Positions 45,829 to 55,684 of a DNA stretch of 64,000 bases are shown here, one piece after another. Under the pieces are notes generated by a model. The model worked only from the letters and a program-made list of their open reading frames with translations, made no database searches and was not told where the DNA came from. The position numbers and the translations under genes are program-made. The stretch comes from Pseudomonas fluorescens (GTDB lineage Bacteria > Pseudomonadota > Gammaproteobacteria > Pseudomonadales > Pseudomonadaceae), in assembly GCF_019212185.1 (NCBI RefSeq), contig NZ_CP078138.1, forward strand, positions 1,966,501 through 2,030,500. The letters are read 5' to 3'. How positions within the stretch are numbered: position 1 is the stretch's first letter; the number at the start of each line of letters is the position of its first letter.

Positions 45829-47952
45829 TCAGAACGTCAACTCGGCGCTGAAATACACCACGTGACGCGAGTCGTAGTTATTGTCGGCGTAGGTGGTGGG
45901 TTGCGGATCGAGCCGCTGCTGCAGCATGCCGGCCAGCTCCAGGCTGGTCTTGCCCAGCAGCAGCCGTTTGGCGATGCGCGTATCGACACGTTCGAAGCGG
46001 TAACCATTGAGCGCATCAGCGCCATAGTAGAAGAGGGCGCTGCTCCAGCCTTGCCCCCAATCCCGCAGCCAGCCGGCGGAACCGCTGTGGCGCGCGGTCA
46101 ATGGCTCATCCAGAGGGCTGCTGGCCTGCGCATCGACATAGGCGTAGGTCAGGCGCAGCCGATCGGCGGCGGTCACGCGCCAGTCGAGCTGGGCTTCGCC
46201 ACCCTGGAAGCGCGCGGTGTTGGCGTTGCTGGCAATGTACTGATTGTTGCGCAGGGGCTCACTGATCATGCCGGTGATTTCGTCATGGAACAGTTTCGCG
46301 TCGAGGTTCAGCCCAAAGTCCGGGAAGAAACCGTTGTAGCCCACTTCACGCGAGCGCATGTGCTCTTGCTCCAGATCGCCCGGACCGCGGGTCCTGACGA
46401 AATAGCGGGCACTGCTCCGGCCGTAGGCGGCGGGCTGCAGTCCGTTGACCTGGTAACTCCAGTTGACGTTGTCCTCGAACATGTCCGGGGAGCGCACGGC
46501 TTCCGAATAGACCGCCCGCAGGCCGTGGCGCGGATTGATCAGGTAGTTGATCGCGAAGCGCGGTGTCAGCGAGTCGCCGATCAGGTAGTTGGTTTCGTAC
46601 ATGGCGCCGCCCTGCAGCAGCCAATGCTCAGTGGCACGCCACTCCAGTTGACCGAACAGACGCCAGGTCGTTTCAGCCAGGGTGCCATTGAAGTAGGTCT
46701 CGGAGTCGGCCCGGTCGTAACGGTAGTTCAGGCCGCTGACCAGTCGCAGGCTGTCGGAGAGGCCCAGGGTGTCCTGCACTTCCACTTCGTAGCGCGATTC
46801 GCGACTGCTTTGGTCGATGTCGCCGCACAGGGTTCGATTGGCGCCGCCTTTCCATTGCGCCAGCACCTGATTGGCCAGCGCTTGTTCCGCTGGTGCGGCG
46901 TAGGGTGCGCCGCTGCCGGTAAAGCTGTCCATGTGCCGCGCCAGTTGTTCGGCGTAGTTCGGGTTCAACTGCCAAAGCTCAGTCAACTGCGGGCTGAACG
47001 AGATCTCGGCATCGCAAGCGCGCCAGGTCTGTTGGCGATCCCAATGCTGGGCGGTGCCCTCGACATACAGGCTGTGATCAGGATCGAAGTCGAGATTCCA
47101 GCGCAGCGCGGTGGCATAGGTTTTGGCAATCACATCGGAACCGTTGCCTGAAGCGGTTATCCCGGAAAACACCGGACGATAGGTATAAGGCCGTTGGTTG
47201 CTGCCATCTTTGGCATTGAGTTGCCAATCGATGCTCTGCCGCTCATCGAGCGCCTGGCTGACAGCGAGGCTGAAGCGGTCCAGGCGCCGACTGTCGCGAT
47301 AGTCCGTGCCCATTTGATGGGTGTCGAACCCATCGTCCTGCTGGCCGGACAGTGACAGGCGCATGTCGCCGGACGCCCAGCCGTTGCCGTGGCTGGCATA
47401 CCAGTCGTTGATGCCGCGTTGACCGCGGGTAACCTTGACCCTCGAACCATGGCTGTGGGCGGGCGAGCGGGTAATGATATTGACCACCGCCATCAGGGCA
47501 TTGGCGCCGTAGCTGACCGTATTGGGGCCACGAAAAACCTCGATCCGTTCGATGTCCTCCATCGCTACGGTGATGTCACTCCATTCCACGGTCGCCAGGC
47601 CGGCCCGGTAGAGTGAGCGGCCATCGAGCAGCACTTGCATGCGTCGCGCCTGGCTGGCGTTGGTGCCGTGATAATTGACGGTCGGCTGGTTGCCCGTGAG
47701 ATTGCCGACCATCATCCCTGGCACCAGTCGCAGCACTTCGCTGATGTCCCGCGCGCCGCTGGCCTTGATCAGTTGGCTATCAATCACAGTCATGCTGCCC
47801 GGTACGGCGGCAGGCGATTGTTTGAGTCGGGTGGCCGTCAGCACTTGCGGCAACTGCGTGTTGTCGAGGAACAGGTCATCGGCCAGCAACGTGTCGCTGA
47901 AGATCAGCGCCAGGGCCAGCGACGAACGTAGAGGGCAGGGACCAGCAAACAC
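45829..47952 (-). CDS. TonB-dependent outer-membrane receptor
   Basis: This 707-residue outer-membrane receptor starts with GTG at 47950-47952. It has a signal peptide and a plug domain (VLTATRLKQSPAAVPGSMTV, then RRMQVLLDGRSLYRAG, IERIEVFRGPNTVSYGANAL and VVNIITRSP). A 22-strand-type barrel ends in VVYFSAELTF with the terminal aromatic residue. The plug resembles vitamin B12/heme/peptide-type receptors more than siderophore receptors with a signalling domain. It is the first gene of an operon with the binding-like protein and the hybrid kinase. Confidence 0.9.
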   Translation of the reverse strand: MFAGPCPLRSSLALALIFSDTLLADDLFLDNTQLPQVLTATRLKQSPAAVPGSMTVIDSQLIKASGARDISEVLRLVPGMMVGNLTGNQPTVNYHGTNASQARRMQVLLDGRSLYRAGLATVEWSDITVAMEDIERIEVFRGPNTVSYGANALMAVVNIITRSPAHSHGSRVKVTRGQRGINDWYASHGNGWASGDMRLSLSGQQDDGFDTHQMGTDYRDSRRLDRFSLAVSQALDERQSIDWQLNAKDGSNQRPYTYRPVFSGITASGNGSDVIAKTYATALRWNLDFDPDHSLYVEGTAQHWDRQQTWRACDAEISFSPQLTELWQLNPNYAEQLARHMDSFTGSGAPYAAPAEQALANQVLAQWKGGANRTLCGDIDQSSRESRYEVEVQDTLGLSDSLRLVSGLNYRYDRADSETYFNGTLAETTWRLFGQLEWRATEHWLLQGGAMYETNYLIGDSLTPRFAINYLINPRHGLRAVYSEAVRSPDMFEDNVNWSYQVNGLQPAAYGRSSARYFVRTRGPGDLEQEHMRSREVGYNGFFPDFGLNLDAKLFHDEITGMISEPLRNNQYIASNANTARFQGGEAQLDWRVTAADRLRLTYAYVDAQASSPLDEPLTARHSGSAGWLRDWGQGWSSALFYYGADALNGYRFERVDTRIAKRLLLGKTSLELAGMLQQRLDPQPTTYADNNYDSRHVVYFSAELTF

Positions 47953-48105
47953 GGAACAGCCTTGATACCGTTTGGAGGGGGCGCATGTTAACCGAGCCAG
48001 TTTATTTTTCCATTTACGTTATCAGCGTTTTCCTCGGATTTGTTGTCTAGCTTCCTACAAGTGTCGGTAATTTTCTCTGGGGCTGGCCGATGGTCGACCG
48101 CCCCG

Positions 48106-48111
48106 TATAAT
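48106..48111 (+). promoter_or_regulatory. Probable -10 element of gpsA
   Basis: A perfect TATAAT lies 38 nt before the gpsA start codon. A convincing -35 at the right distance is not seen, so this is a single-element call. Confidence 0.45.
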
Positions 48112-48148
48112 GCCGCCATCGCCACTGGTATGGATTAATGGATTGGAT

Positions 48149-49174
48149 ATGACAGAACAGCGCCCTATTGCGGTCCTGGGAGGCGGGAGTTTTGGTACCG
48201 CTGTGGCTAATTTGCTGGCGGAAAACGGTCATCCGGTTCGACAGTGGATGCGTGATCCCGATCAGGCCGAAGCCATTCGCGTCAATCGTGAGAATCCGCG
48301 CTACCTCAAAGGTATCAAAGTGCACTCGGCCGTGGAGCCGGTCACGGATTTACTGACGACCCTCAACGACTGCGACCTGTGTTTCGTTGCCTTGCCATCC
48401 AGCGCCCTGCGCTCGGTATTGGCCCCGCACGCTGAGCGTCTGAGCGGCAAGATGCTGGTTAGCCTGACCAAAGGCATTGAGGCGCAAACCTTCAAGTTGA
48501 TGAGCGAAATTCTTCAAGAGATCGCACCGCAGGCGCGCATCGGCGTGCTGTCCGGGCCGAACCTCGCCCGTGAAGTGGCTGAGCACGCGCTGACGGCAAC
48601 CGTGGTGGCCAGTGAGGACGAAGCGCTGTGCCAAGCGGTGCAGGCGGCATTGCATGGCCGGACGTTCCGCGTGTACGCCAGTGGCGACCGTTTTGGCGTT
48701 GAGTTGGGCGGTGCGCTGAAAAACGTCTACGCGATCATCGCCGGCATGGCGGTGGCGCTCGGAATGGGCGAGAACACCAAGAGCATGCTGATTACCCGGG
48801 CGCTGGCAGAAATGACCCGCTTTGCGGTGAATCAGGGCGCCAACCCGATGACGTTTCTCGGCCTGGCCGGCGTCGGCGACCTGATCGTCACCTGCTCCTC
48901 GCCCAAGAGCCGCAATTATCAAGTGGGCTTCGCCCTTGGCCAGGGCCTGAGCCTGGAAGAGGCCGTGACGCGCCTGGGCGAAGTGGCTGAAGGCGTTAAC
49001 ACTCTCAAAGTGCTCAAGGCCAAGGCTCAGGAAGTCGGGGTCTACATGCCACTGGTCGCCGGCCTGCACGCGATTCTGTTTGAAGGGCGCACGCTTGAAC
49101 AGGTAATTGAACTGCTGATGCGCGGCGAACCGAAAACTGATGTCGATTTCATCTCTACCAGCGGTTTTAACTGA
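48149..49174 (+). CDS. gpsA: Glycerol-3-phosphate dehydrogenase [NAD(P)+]
   Basis: This 341-residue enzyme reduces dihydroxyacetone phosphate to sn-glycerol-3-phosphate for phospholipid synthesis. The N-terminal nucleotide motif is [42 protein letters not shown] and the catalytic lysine in [17 protein letters not shown] are typical of the family. The ATG at 48149 ([12 protein letters not shown]) was chosen by family comparison, although the frame opens 13 codons upstream. Confidence 0.97.
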   Translation: MTEQRPIAVLGGGSFGTAVANLLAENGHPVRQWMRDPDQAEAIRVNRENPRYLKGIKVHSAVEPVTDLLTTLNDCDLCFVALPSSALRSVLAPHAERLSGKMLVSLTKGIEAQTFKLMSEILQEIAPQARIGVLSGPNLAREVAEHALTATVVASEDEALCQAVQAALHGRTFRVYASGDRFGVELGGALKNVYAIIAGMAVALGMGENTKSMLITRALAEMTRFAVNQGANPMTFLGLAGVGDLIVTCSSPKSRNYQVGFALGQGLSLEEAVTRLGEVAEGVNTLKVLKAKAQEVGVYMPLVAGLHAILFEGRTLEQVIELLMRGEPKTDVDFISTSGFN

Positions 49175-49197
49175 ACACTCGAGCCAGGGAGCAACCC

Positions 49198-49545
49198 ATG
49201 AACGAACCCAAAGTAGACGCCAAGTACGAATCCATTGCCCTGCGCGTGTTGTGGATGCTGGTGTTTGTGCTGGTCTGGCAGGTGGCGCAATTCCTGCTCG
49301 GCGCGCTGGTGGTGGTGCAGTTGATCTATCGACTGATTTACGGCGCCCCGAATGCCGGTCTGATGAACTTCGGCGATAGCCTGAGCCAGTTCCTTGCGCA
49401 GATCGGCCGTTTCGGCAGCTTTCACAGTGACCAGAAACCCTGGCCATTTGCCGACTGGCCAACCCCGCGCACCCCGGAAGGCGAGGCGCCCCATAGCGTC
49501 CCGCCAGCTCCGCACCCGGTTCGTGATGAGGAACCGAAGCTATGA
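49198..49545 (+). CDS. DUF4389 membrane protein
   Basis: This 115-residue protein has two transmembrane segments (VLWMLVFVLVWQVAQFLLGA and ALVVVQLIYRLIYG) followed by FGDSLSQFLAQIGRF. That is the signature of DUF4389, a family of unknown function. The C-terminal tail is Pro-rich (PTPRTPEGEAPHSVPPAPHP). It overlaps sixA by 4 nt. Confidence 0.85.
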   Translation: MNEPKVDAKYESIALRVLWMLVFVLVWQVAQFLLGALVVVQLIYRLIYGAPNAGLMNFGDSLSQFLAQIGRFGSFHSDQKPWPFADWPTPRTPEGEAPHSVPPAPHPVRDEEPKL

Positions 49546-50000
49546 AAATCTGGGTCCTGCGTCACGGCGAAGCTGAGCCGTACGGCTCGCGTCCTGATTC
49601 GGAACGAGCCCTGACCGAGCGGGGTCGCAAAGAGGTCCTGCGCAGTGCTGCGAAGTTGATGGGCAAACCCTTGACGGCGATTTACGCCAGCCCTTACCTG
49701 CGTGCGCAGCAGACGGCGCAGATCGTGCGTGAGGTTCTCGGTTTCACACCGGATCTGCGCACCGTTGAATGGTTGACGCCGGACAACCGTCCGCAAGCCG
49801 TGGCGGAGCAACTGGCCACCGCGGACAACGTGCTGCTGGTCAGTCACAACCCGCTGGTGAGCAACCTGCTGGGCTACCTGCAGCATGGTCATGTGCAGGC
49901 GCCGGAAACCGTCCACACCGCGACCCTGGCGGAGTTGGAGGGCGAGTGGCCAATGGCCGGGCTGATGAAGCTCAACAGCCTCAAGCACCCCAAGCACTGA
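49542..50000 (+). CDS. sixA: Phosphohistidine phosphatase SixA
   Basis: This 152-residue histidine phosphatase removes phosphate from phosphohistidine in phosphotransfer domains. The catalytic RHG motif is in WVLRHGEAEPYG and the second histidine in VLLVSHNPLVSNLLGYL. Length fits SixA. It is translationally coupled to the DUF4389 gene. Confidence 0.92.
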   Translation: MKIWVLRHGEAEPYGSRPDSERALTERGRKEVLRSAAKLMGKPLTAIYASPYLRAQQTAQIVREVLGFTPDLRTVEWLTPDNRPQAVAEQLATADNVLLVSHNPLVSNLLGYLQHGHVQAPETVHTATLAELEGEWPMAGLMKLNSLKHPKH

Positions 50001-50077
50001 TCGGCGCGGCTCTTGGGCCGCTCAACGCAGCTGGCGACATGGGCTGGGGCCGCGTTGAATATCTTTGTTTACAATTG

Positions 50078-50101
50078 CCAACCAAGCAATCGCTTGGTTG
50101 G
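50078..50101. promoter_or_regulatory. Perfect inverted repeat, TetR-type operator candidate
   Basis: CCAACCAAGC-AATC-GCTTGGTTGG is a perfect 10-bp inverted repeat 41 nt upstream of the acyl-CoA ligase start. The ACCAAGC..GCTTGGT form is typical of TetR/AcrR-type operators. No TetR gene lies immediately adjacent, so the regulator is unidentified. Confidence 0.65.
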
Positions 50102-50142
50102 TCTACGCTTGCCGCCACATCGAACAAAAAGGAGCGCCCGCC

Positions 50143-51810
50143 ATGTCCGCCGCTTTTCGTTTGCCGCTGCAAGTGTTCTACGAGCGAGAAGGTCGGCATC
50201 CCGCCCAGCGTTTTCTGGTGCAGCCGTCGGCCGGCGGCCAGGTGGAAACCCTGACCTGGGCCGACGTCGGTCATCAGGCCCGTTGTGCCGCACACTGGCT
50301 TCGGGCGCGCGAGTTGCCCCAGGGCAGCCACATTGCGCTGATCTCGAAAAACTGCGCGCACTGGATCATCGCCGACCTGGCGATCTGGATGGCCGGGCAC
50401 GTTTCCGTTCCCCTTTACCCCAACCTGACGGCCGAATCAGTGGCCCAGGTGCTTGATCATTCCGAAGCGGCGCTTGCCTTCATTGGCAAGCTGGACGACT
50501 GGTCGGGCATGTCCCGAGGGGTCAGCGCCGACCTGCCAACTGTCAGCCTGCCGCTGTGTCCGGAAGGGATGTTCGACTTCAGTTGGGCCGACCTGCAGCG
50601 CTGCTCGCCAATCCAGGACAGCCCGACCCCGGCGGCCGACGCACTGGCGACCATCATCTATACCTCGGGGACCACGGGGTTGCCCAAGGGTGTGATGCAC
50701 AACTTCGGCAACCTCGGATTTGCCGCGACCCGTGGCACTCAGCTGTTTAACCTCAACGAGTCGGATCGACTGCTGTCGTACCTGCCACTGTGTCATGTGG
50801 CCGAGCGCATGTTTGTCGAGTTGGCGTCGATCTACACGGGCCAGACGGTGTTCTTCGCCGAAAGTCTGGACACCTTCCTGGTGGATCTACGGCGTGCGCG
50901 CCCCACGGCGCTGTTCGGTGTTCCGCGTATCTGGACCAAATTTCAAATGGGCGTGTACAACAAGATCCCGGCCAAGCGCCTCGATCTGCTGTTGGGCTTG
51001 CCGATCATCGGCAAGCGCGTCGGGCACAAGGTGCTCGCCGGCCTGGGGCTGGATGCGCTGCGCGTTGCCCTGTCCGGTGCCGCCCCGGTGCCGCTGGCAT
51101 TACTCAATTGGTACAAACGCCTCGGGCTGGATGTGCTTGAGGTCTACGGCATGACCGAAAGCTGCGGTTACTCGCATATTTCCCTGGCAGGACAGCAGCG
51201 GTCGGGCTGGATCGGCAAGCCGTGCCCGGAAGTAGAGGTTCGCATCGACGAGGCGGGCGAGGTCCAGGTGCGCAGCGGTGCGAACATGCAGGGTTACTTC
51301 AAAGAGCCGCGCAAGACCGCCGAAACCCTGACTGAGGACGGCTTTTTGCGCACGGGCGACAAGGGTGAGCAGGACGCCGAAGGCTATTTGCGCCTGACCG
51401 GGCGGCTCAAGGAAATCTTCAAGACCAGCAAAGGCAAGTACGTTGCGCCGGCGCCAATTGAAAATCGTCTGGCGGTGCATAACCGCATCGAACAGGTGTG
51501 CGTGGTGGGCGATGGGCTGAGCGCGCCGCTGGGGCTTTGCGTGTTGTCCGCCGTCGGCCTGCAGGACGCCACCAGTTCTGCGCGTAACGCCTTGCAGACG
51601 AGCCTGGAGCGCCTGCTCGAAGAGGTCAATGGGGCCCTCGACAAGCATGAGCGCTTGCGCCGTCTGGTGGTGGTCAAGGACAGTTGGGCGGTCGAGAACG
51701 GTTTCCTGACCCCGACGCTGAAGATCAAGCGCAATGTGATCGAGGCGACTTACGGAGCACGCTTCGAAGAATGGAGCGCCCGCAGCGAAGCCGTGCTATG
51801 GCAGGATTGA
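50143..51810 (+). CDS. AMP-dependent acyl-CoA ligase
   Basis: This 555-residue adenylate-forming enzyme activates a carboxylic acid, probably a long-chain fatty acid, to its CoA thioester. The P-loop-like motif is IIYTSGTTGLPKGVMHNF. LSYLPLCHVAERM, VYGMTESCGYSH and FLRTGDKGEQDAEGYLRLTG with GRLKEIFKTSKGKYVAPAP match long-chain acyl-CoA synthetases of the FadD15/bubblegum type. The ATG at 50143 has AAGGAG upstream. It is the first gene of a run that includes a thioesterase and two hydrolases. Confidence 0.92.
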   Translation: MSAAFRLPLQVFYEREGRHPAQRFLVQPSAGGQVETLTWADVGHQARCAAHWLRARELPQGSHIALISKNCAHWIIADLAIWMAGHVSVPLYPNLTAESVAQVLDHSEAALAFIGKLDDWSGMSRGVSADLPTVSLPLCPEGMFDFSWADLQRCSPIQDSPTPAADALATIIYTSGTTGLPKGVMHNFGNLGFAATRGTQLFNLNESDRLLSYLPLCHVAERMFVELASIYTGQTVFFAESLDTFLVDLRRARPTALFGVPRIWTKFQMGVYNKIPAKRLDLLLGLPIIGKRVGHKVLAGLGLDALRVALSGAAPVPLALLNWYKRLGLDVLEVYGMTESCGYSHISLAGQQRSGWIGKPCPEVEVRIDEAGEVQVRSGANMQGYFKEPRKTAETLTEDGFLRTGDKGEQDAEGYLRLTGRLKEIFKTSKGKYVAPAPIENRLAVHNRIEQVCVVGDGLSAPLGLCVLSAVGLQDATSSARNALQTSLERLLEEVNGALDKHERLRRLVVVKDSWAVENGFLTPTLKIKRNVIEATYGARFEEWSARSEAVLWQD

Positions 51811-51840
51811 CGTACAACAACACCAACAAGGGATGAAGTG

Positions 51841-52284
51841 ATGAGTCTGTGGCGTACCACCCCGAACATTGAACAACTGAATGCGATTCAGAAAAACACC
51901 ATCGGTGAAGTACTGGACATCCGTTTCGAGTCCTTCGACGAGCAGTCACTGACCGCGAGCATGGTCATCGACCATCGTACTCATCAGCCCTACGGCTTGT
52001 TGCATGGCGGCGCGTCGGTGGTGCTCGCCGAATCGGTTGGTTCGATGGCCAGCTACCTGTGCATCGATACCAGCAAGTTTTATTGCGTGGGCCTGGAAAT
52101 CAATGCCAACCACCTGCGCGGCCTGCGCAGTGGACGCGTCACGGCGGTGGCCACACCGATTCACATCGGGCGCACCACCCATGTCTGGGACATTCGCCTG
52201 AGCAGCGATGAGGGCAAGGCCAGTTGCGTGTCGCGCCTGACCATGGCGGTGGTGCCGCTGGGTGAAAATCCGCCGGCACGCTGA
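51841..52284 (+). CDS. Hotdog-fold acyl-CoA thioesterase (YdiI/MenI-like)
   Basis: This 147-residue protein has the YdiI/MenI-type active site PYGLLHGGASVVLAESVGSM, with the catalytic Glu on the central helix, and LEINANHLRGLRSGRVTA. It likely hydrolyses aryl- or acyl-CoA. It lies 30 nt after the acyl-CoA ligase, so the pair could set the balance of free acid and CoA ester. I use the ATG at 51841. Confidence 0.9.
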   Translation: MSLWRTTPNIEQLNAIQKNTIGEVLDIRFESFDEQSLTASMVIDHRTHQPYGLLHGGASVVLAESVGSMASYLCIDTSKFYCVGLEINANHLRGLRSGRVTAVATPIHIGRTTHVWDIRLSSDEGKASCVSRLTMAVVPLGENPPAR

Positions 52285-52417
52285 GCTACCAAGGCCGGGC
52301 TGCAGGGAGCAATCGCGGCGATGGCCTGACTGTCATCATTCATGGCAGTTACGGTCATTGCTGTAGGGCGGCGTCTTACGGACAATCAAGGTTGATTTCG
52401 TTTATGGACGCGCCGTT

Positions 52418-53224
52418 ATGCCGCAGCAGATTTTTTTCGCCCATGCCAATGGCTTTCCTTCAGGTACCTACGGCAAGTTGTTCGCCGCACTGGCGCCTGA
52501 ATATCGGGTCGCGCATCTGCAGCAGCACGCCCATGACCCCAGGTTTCCGGCGGACGATAACTGGTACAACCTGGTGGATGAGCTGATCCACCACCTGGAA
52601 CAGCAACCCGAGCCGGTATGGGGCGTCGGGCATTCCTTTGGCGGTGTCCTGCACCTGCACGCGGCCCTGCGTTGTCCACAGCTTTATCGCGGCGTGGTGA
52701 TGCTTGATTCGCCGGTACTGACCCGTTCCGATCAATGGATCATCCGCGCCGCCAAGCGCTTCGGCTTTATCGATCGCCTGACCCCGGCAGGGCGTACGCT
52801 GGGGCGACGGGAAGAATTCGACGACCTGGAAGCGGCCCGTAGCTATTTCGCCGGCAAGAGCCTGTTTCGCGGTTTTGACCCCGAGTGTTTCGACGCCTAC
52901 CTGCAGCACGGTCTGCATCAGGTGGGTGATCGCCTGCGCCTGCGTTTCGATCCGGCTACTGAAATCAATATCTACCGCGGTGTACCCCATACCAGCCCGG
53001 GGCGCACACGCCAGTTGCAAGTGCCTCTGGCCGTGGTGCGTGGTCGCCAGAGCCGGGTGGTGATGCGTCATCACGCCAACGCTGTCGATCGCATGCCACA
53101 GGGTGAGGCGCTGAGCGTGCCGGGAGGGCACATGTTTCCCCTTGAACAGCCACACAACACCGCTGCGCTGATCAAGGACCTGTTCCAGCGCTGGCAAGGT
53201 CGCTGCGACCGGAGTTGCGCATGA
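52418..53224 (+). CDS. Alpha/beta hydrolase
   Basis: This 268-residue hydrolase has the oxyanion motif FFAHANGFPSGTY, the nucleophile elbow GVGHSFGGVLHLH (Ser near 78) and the catalytic histidine in VPGGHMFPLEQP. Substrate unknown. It overlaps the following hydrolase gene by 4 nt. Confidence 0.88.
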   Translation: MPQQIFFAHANGFPSGTYGKLFAALAPEYRVAHLQQHAHDPRFPADDNWYNLVDELIHHLEQQPEPVWGVGHSFGGVLHLHAALRCPQLYRGVVMLDSPVLTRSDQWIIRAAKRFGFIDRLTPAGRTLGRREEFDDLEAARSYFAGKSLFRGFDPECFDAYLQHGLHQVGDRLRLRFDPATEINIYRGVPHTSPGRTRQLQVPLAVVRGRQSRVVMRHHANAVDRMPQGEALSVPGGHMFPLEQPHNTAALIKDLFQRWQGRCDRSCA

Positions 53225-54072
53225 GCGGCGTCGAGGAAGTGCGCCTGAACCTGCCTCACATCGAGCTGGCCGCCCATCTGTTCGGGCCTGAAGATGGCCT
53301 GCCGGTGATCGCCTTGCACGGCTGGCTGGACAATGCCAACAGCTTTGCGCGTCTGGCGCCGAAACTTCAGGGGCTGCGCATCGTCGCCCTGGACATGGCC
53401 GGGCACGGTCATTCCGGGCATCGCCCCCCAGGTGCCGGATACGCGCTGTGGGACTACGCCTACGACGTGCTGCAAGTTGCCGAGCAGCTTGGCTGGGAGA
53501 GGTTTGCCCTGCTGGGGCACTCCCTGGGAGCAATTGTTGCGCTGGTGCTCGCCGGGGCCATGCCCGAGCGCGTTACTCACCTGGCGCTGATCGATGGGGT
53601 CATTCCACCGACCGCCGAGCACGACAACGCAGCTGAACGCATGGGCATGGCCTTGCAGGCCCAGCTCGATCTGCTGGGCAAAACCAAGCCGGTGTATCCG
53701 ACCCTGGAACGCGCCGTGGAAGTGCGCATGAAGGGCTTGGTCGCGGTTAGTCGCGAGGCCGCCGAGTTGCTCGCCCAGCGCGGCCTGATGCCGGTTCCGG
53801 GTGGCTACACCTGGCGCACTGACAGCCGCCTGACACTGCCTTCAGCCTTGCGCCTGTCCAGCGAACAGGCGATGTCGTTCGCCCTGCGCCGAACCTGCCC
53901 GGCGCACCTGGTGGTCGCCGAGGACGGCATGCTCGGCAAACATCCCGAATTGCTGGAGCGTCTACCCTTCAGTCGCGAACAGCTGCCGGGCGGCCATCAT
54001 CTGCACTTGAACGACGAGCACGGTGCAACCCTTGTTGCAGACTGTTTCAATCGGTTCTTCGCCATTCCTTGA
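53221..54072 (+). CDS. Alpha/beta hydrolase (second)
   Basis: This 283-residue hydrolase has [17 protein letters not shown], the nucleophile elbow [14 protein letters not shown] (Ser near 102) and the histidine in [12 protein letters not shown]. The fold and order of motifs match epoxide hydrolase/esterase-like serine hydrolases. It is coupled to the preceding hydrolase by ATGA overlap and precedes the GST gene by about 50 nt. Confidence 0.9.
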   Translation: MSGVEEVRLNLPHIELAAHLFGPEDGLPVIALHGWLDNANSFARLAPKLQGLRIVALDMAGHGHSGHRPPGAGYALWDYAYDVLQVAEQLGWERFALLGHSLGAIVALVLAGAMPERVTHLALIDGVIPPTAEHDNAAERMGMALQAQLDLLGKTKPVYPTLERAVEVRMKGLVAVSREAAELLAQRGLMPVPGGYTWRTDSRLTLPSALRLSSEQAMSFALRRTCPAHLVVAEDGMLGKHPELLERLPFSREQLPGGHHLHLNDEHGATLVADCFNRFFAIP

Positions 54073-54122
54073 CTTGCCGCGGGCAACTGTCGAGGCTGGG
54101 CGGGTTGAAATGGGAGACAACC

Positions 54123-54782
54123 ATGATAGATCTCTACACCGCTGCGACCCCGAATGGCTACAAGGTCTCTATCGTGCTCGAAGAGCTCGGCATGCCCTAC
54201 ACGGTGCATGCCCTGAGTTTCGACAAGAAGGAACAAAAGACCCCCGAGTTTCTCAAGATCAATCCCAATGGCCGGATCCCGGCGATTGTCGATCGTGCCA
54301 ACGGCGATTTCGCCGTGTTCGAGTCCGGCGCGATTCTTCTGTACCTGGCAGAACTGAGCGGGCAACTGCTGCCCAAAGATCCCAAGGGACGTTCCCTGGT
54401 CATCCAGTGGTTGATGTTCCAGATGGGGGGAGTCGGGCCGATGCAGGGCCAGGCGAATGTGTTTTTCCGCTACTTCCCGGAAAAGCTCCAGGGCGCCATC
54501 GACCGCTACCAGCATGAAACCCGCCGTCTCTATGAAGTGCTCGACAGCCGCCTGCAAAGCGTCGAATTCCTCGCCGACACCTACAGCATTGCCGACATCG
54601 CCACCTACCCCTGGGTCCGTGGTCATGAGTGGTCCGGTATCTCGGTCGACGGCTTGCCGGCCCTGCAGCGCTGGATGGCAACCATGGCCGGGCGTGACGC
54701 GGTGCAGCGTGGTTTGCGGGTCCCGCAGCGGATCGACGATGCCAGTGTCATCAAGGGCGCCCAGTCCATGTTGATCCGATGA
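54123..54782 (+). CDS. Glutathione S-transferase family protein (YfcG/Nu-like)
   Basis: This 219-residue GST has an N-terminal thioredoxin-like domain ([33 protein letters not shown] and [12 protein letters not shown]) and an all-helical C-terminal domain. The TAATPNGYK start, with Thr/Asn in place of a catalytic Tyr/Ser, resembles the Nu-class YfcG/YghU proteins that act as disulfide-bond reductases. The ATG at 54123 follows GGGAGA. Confidence 0.9.
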   Translation: MIDLYTAATPNGYKVSIVLEELGMPYTVHALSFDKKEQKTPEFLKINPNGRIPAIVDRANGDFAVFESGAILLYLAELSGQLLPKDPKGRSLVIQWLMFQMGGVGPMQGQANVFFRYFPEKLQGAIDRYQHETRRLYEVLDSRLQSVEFLADTYSIADIATYPWVRGHEWSGISVDGLPALQRWMATMAGRDAVQRGLRVPQRIDDASVIKGAQSMLIR

Positions 54783-54805
54783 GAGTCTCTTCAAGGTTGA
54801 AGCCC

Positions 54806-55612
54806 ATGCGTTTTATCAGTTTGCTGGTGGTTGGTTGTTTCAGTTCGCTGGCAGTGGCTGCCGATGTACCGGGCAGCCAGGATTTACCTTTGTTGCCCCG
54901 TCCGGACGACGCGCAAATCGTCGATTATCGTCAGGCCGCGCAACTGGAGCGGCTATACCCGATGGGTTCGATCCGCAAGATCAGTAACCGGATCCGCTCC
55001 GAGAGCCAGCTCAATCCCCGTGGGCAGTTGACCGCAGTGACCTATGAGTTGCCAGCGGAGCACACGGCCCAAGCGGCCTTCACCAACGCTCGGGAAACCT
55101 TGCAGAAGCAGGGCGCCGAACTGTTGTTCTGGTGTCAGGCGCGTGATTGCGGTGAAAACAGCCTGTGGGCCAATGAGGTCTTCGGCAACGCCAAGCTCTC
55201 CGGGGCCGATACCGAGCAGTCCTACCTGTTGCTGCGCCTGGCCGCACCACAGGACAACTCGCTGGTAGCGTTGTACAGCGTCACCCGAGGTAATCGCCGG
55301 GCCTACCTGCATGTCGAGCAGTTCGACGCCAGTGCGCCATTGGGCGAGGTGTTGCCCACTTCCGCGACCTTGCTGCGCCAGCTCAAGGACACCGGCAAGC
55401 TTGACCTGGCACGCCTGACCGGCGACCCGCAGGCGCTCTGGGTCACGCTGTTGTCCCGTGGACTGAACCTCGACACCACCTCTCGCGTCAGTATTTCCGG
55501 TACTCAGGCCGAGGCCTGGCGCCAGGCCCTGATCGCCGCAGGCGTGCGCAACGCTCGACTGGAACTGGGCGAGATGCAAGCGCCAGGCCTGCATTTCGAA
55601 CTCTTGCGTTAA
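54806..55612 (+). CDS. DUF4892 exported protein
   Basis: This 268-residue protein has a signal peptide (FISLLVVGCFSSLAVA/A) and the DUF4892 pattern: PDDAQIVDYRQAAQLERLYP, GAELLFWCQARDCGENSLWA and VALYSVTRGNRRAYLHVEQ. Function is unknown and location is periplasm or outer membrane. I start it at the ATG 54806, directly before the signal peptide; an earlier in-frame ATG at 54779 overlaps the GST stop and is a real alternative. Confidence 0.78.
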   Translation: MRFISLLVVGCFSSLAVAADVPGSQDLPLLPRPDDAQIVDYRQAAQLERLYPMGSIRKISNRIRSESQLNPRGQLTAVTYELPAEHTAQAAFTNARETLQKQGAELLFWCQARDCGENSLWANEVFGNAKLSGADTEQSYLLLRLAAPQDNSLVALYSVTRGNRRAYLHVEQFDASAPLGEVLPTSATLLRQLKDTGKLDLARLTGDPQALWVTLLSRGLNLDTTSRVSISGTQAEAWRQALIAAGVRNARLELGEMQAPGLHFELLR

Positions 55613-55684
55613 GCTCTGTGCAGGCGGACGCGCCATCGGCTGTCCGCCCGTGCACCTTTTGACTAACCCTGTTCGAGATTGTCC

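Noticed and set aside
45643..47151. Open frame of 502 codons on the plus strand opposite the TonB receptor
   Set aside because: The receptor on the other strand has a full set of plug and barrel signatures; this one has none.
50047..50075. Possible sigma70 promoter with TACAAT before the acyl-CoA ligase gene
   Set aside because: No acceptable -35 was found at 16-18 nt, so only the adjacent palindrome is reported.
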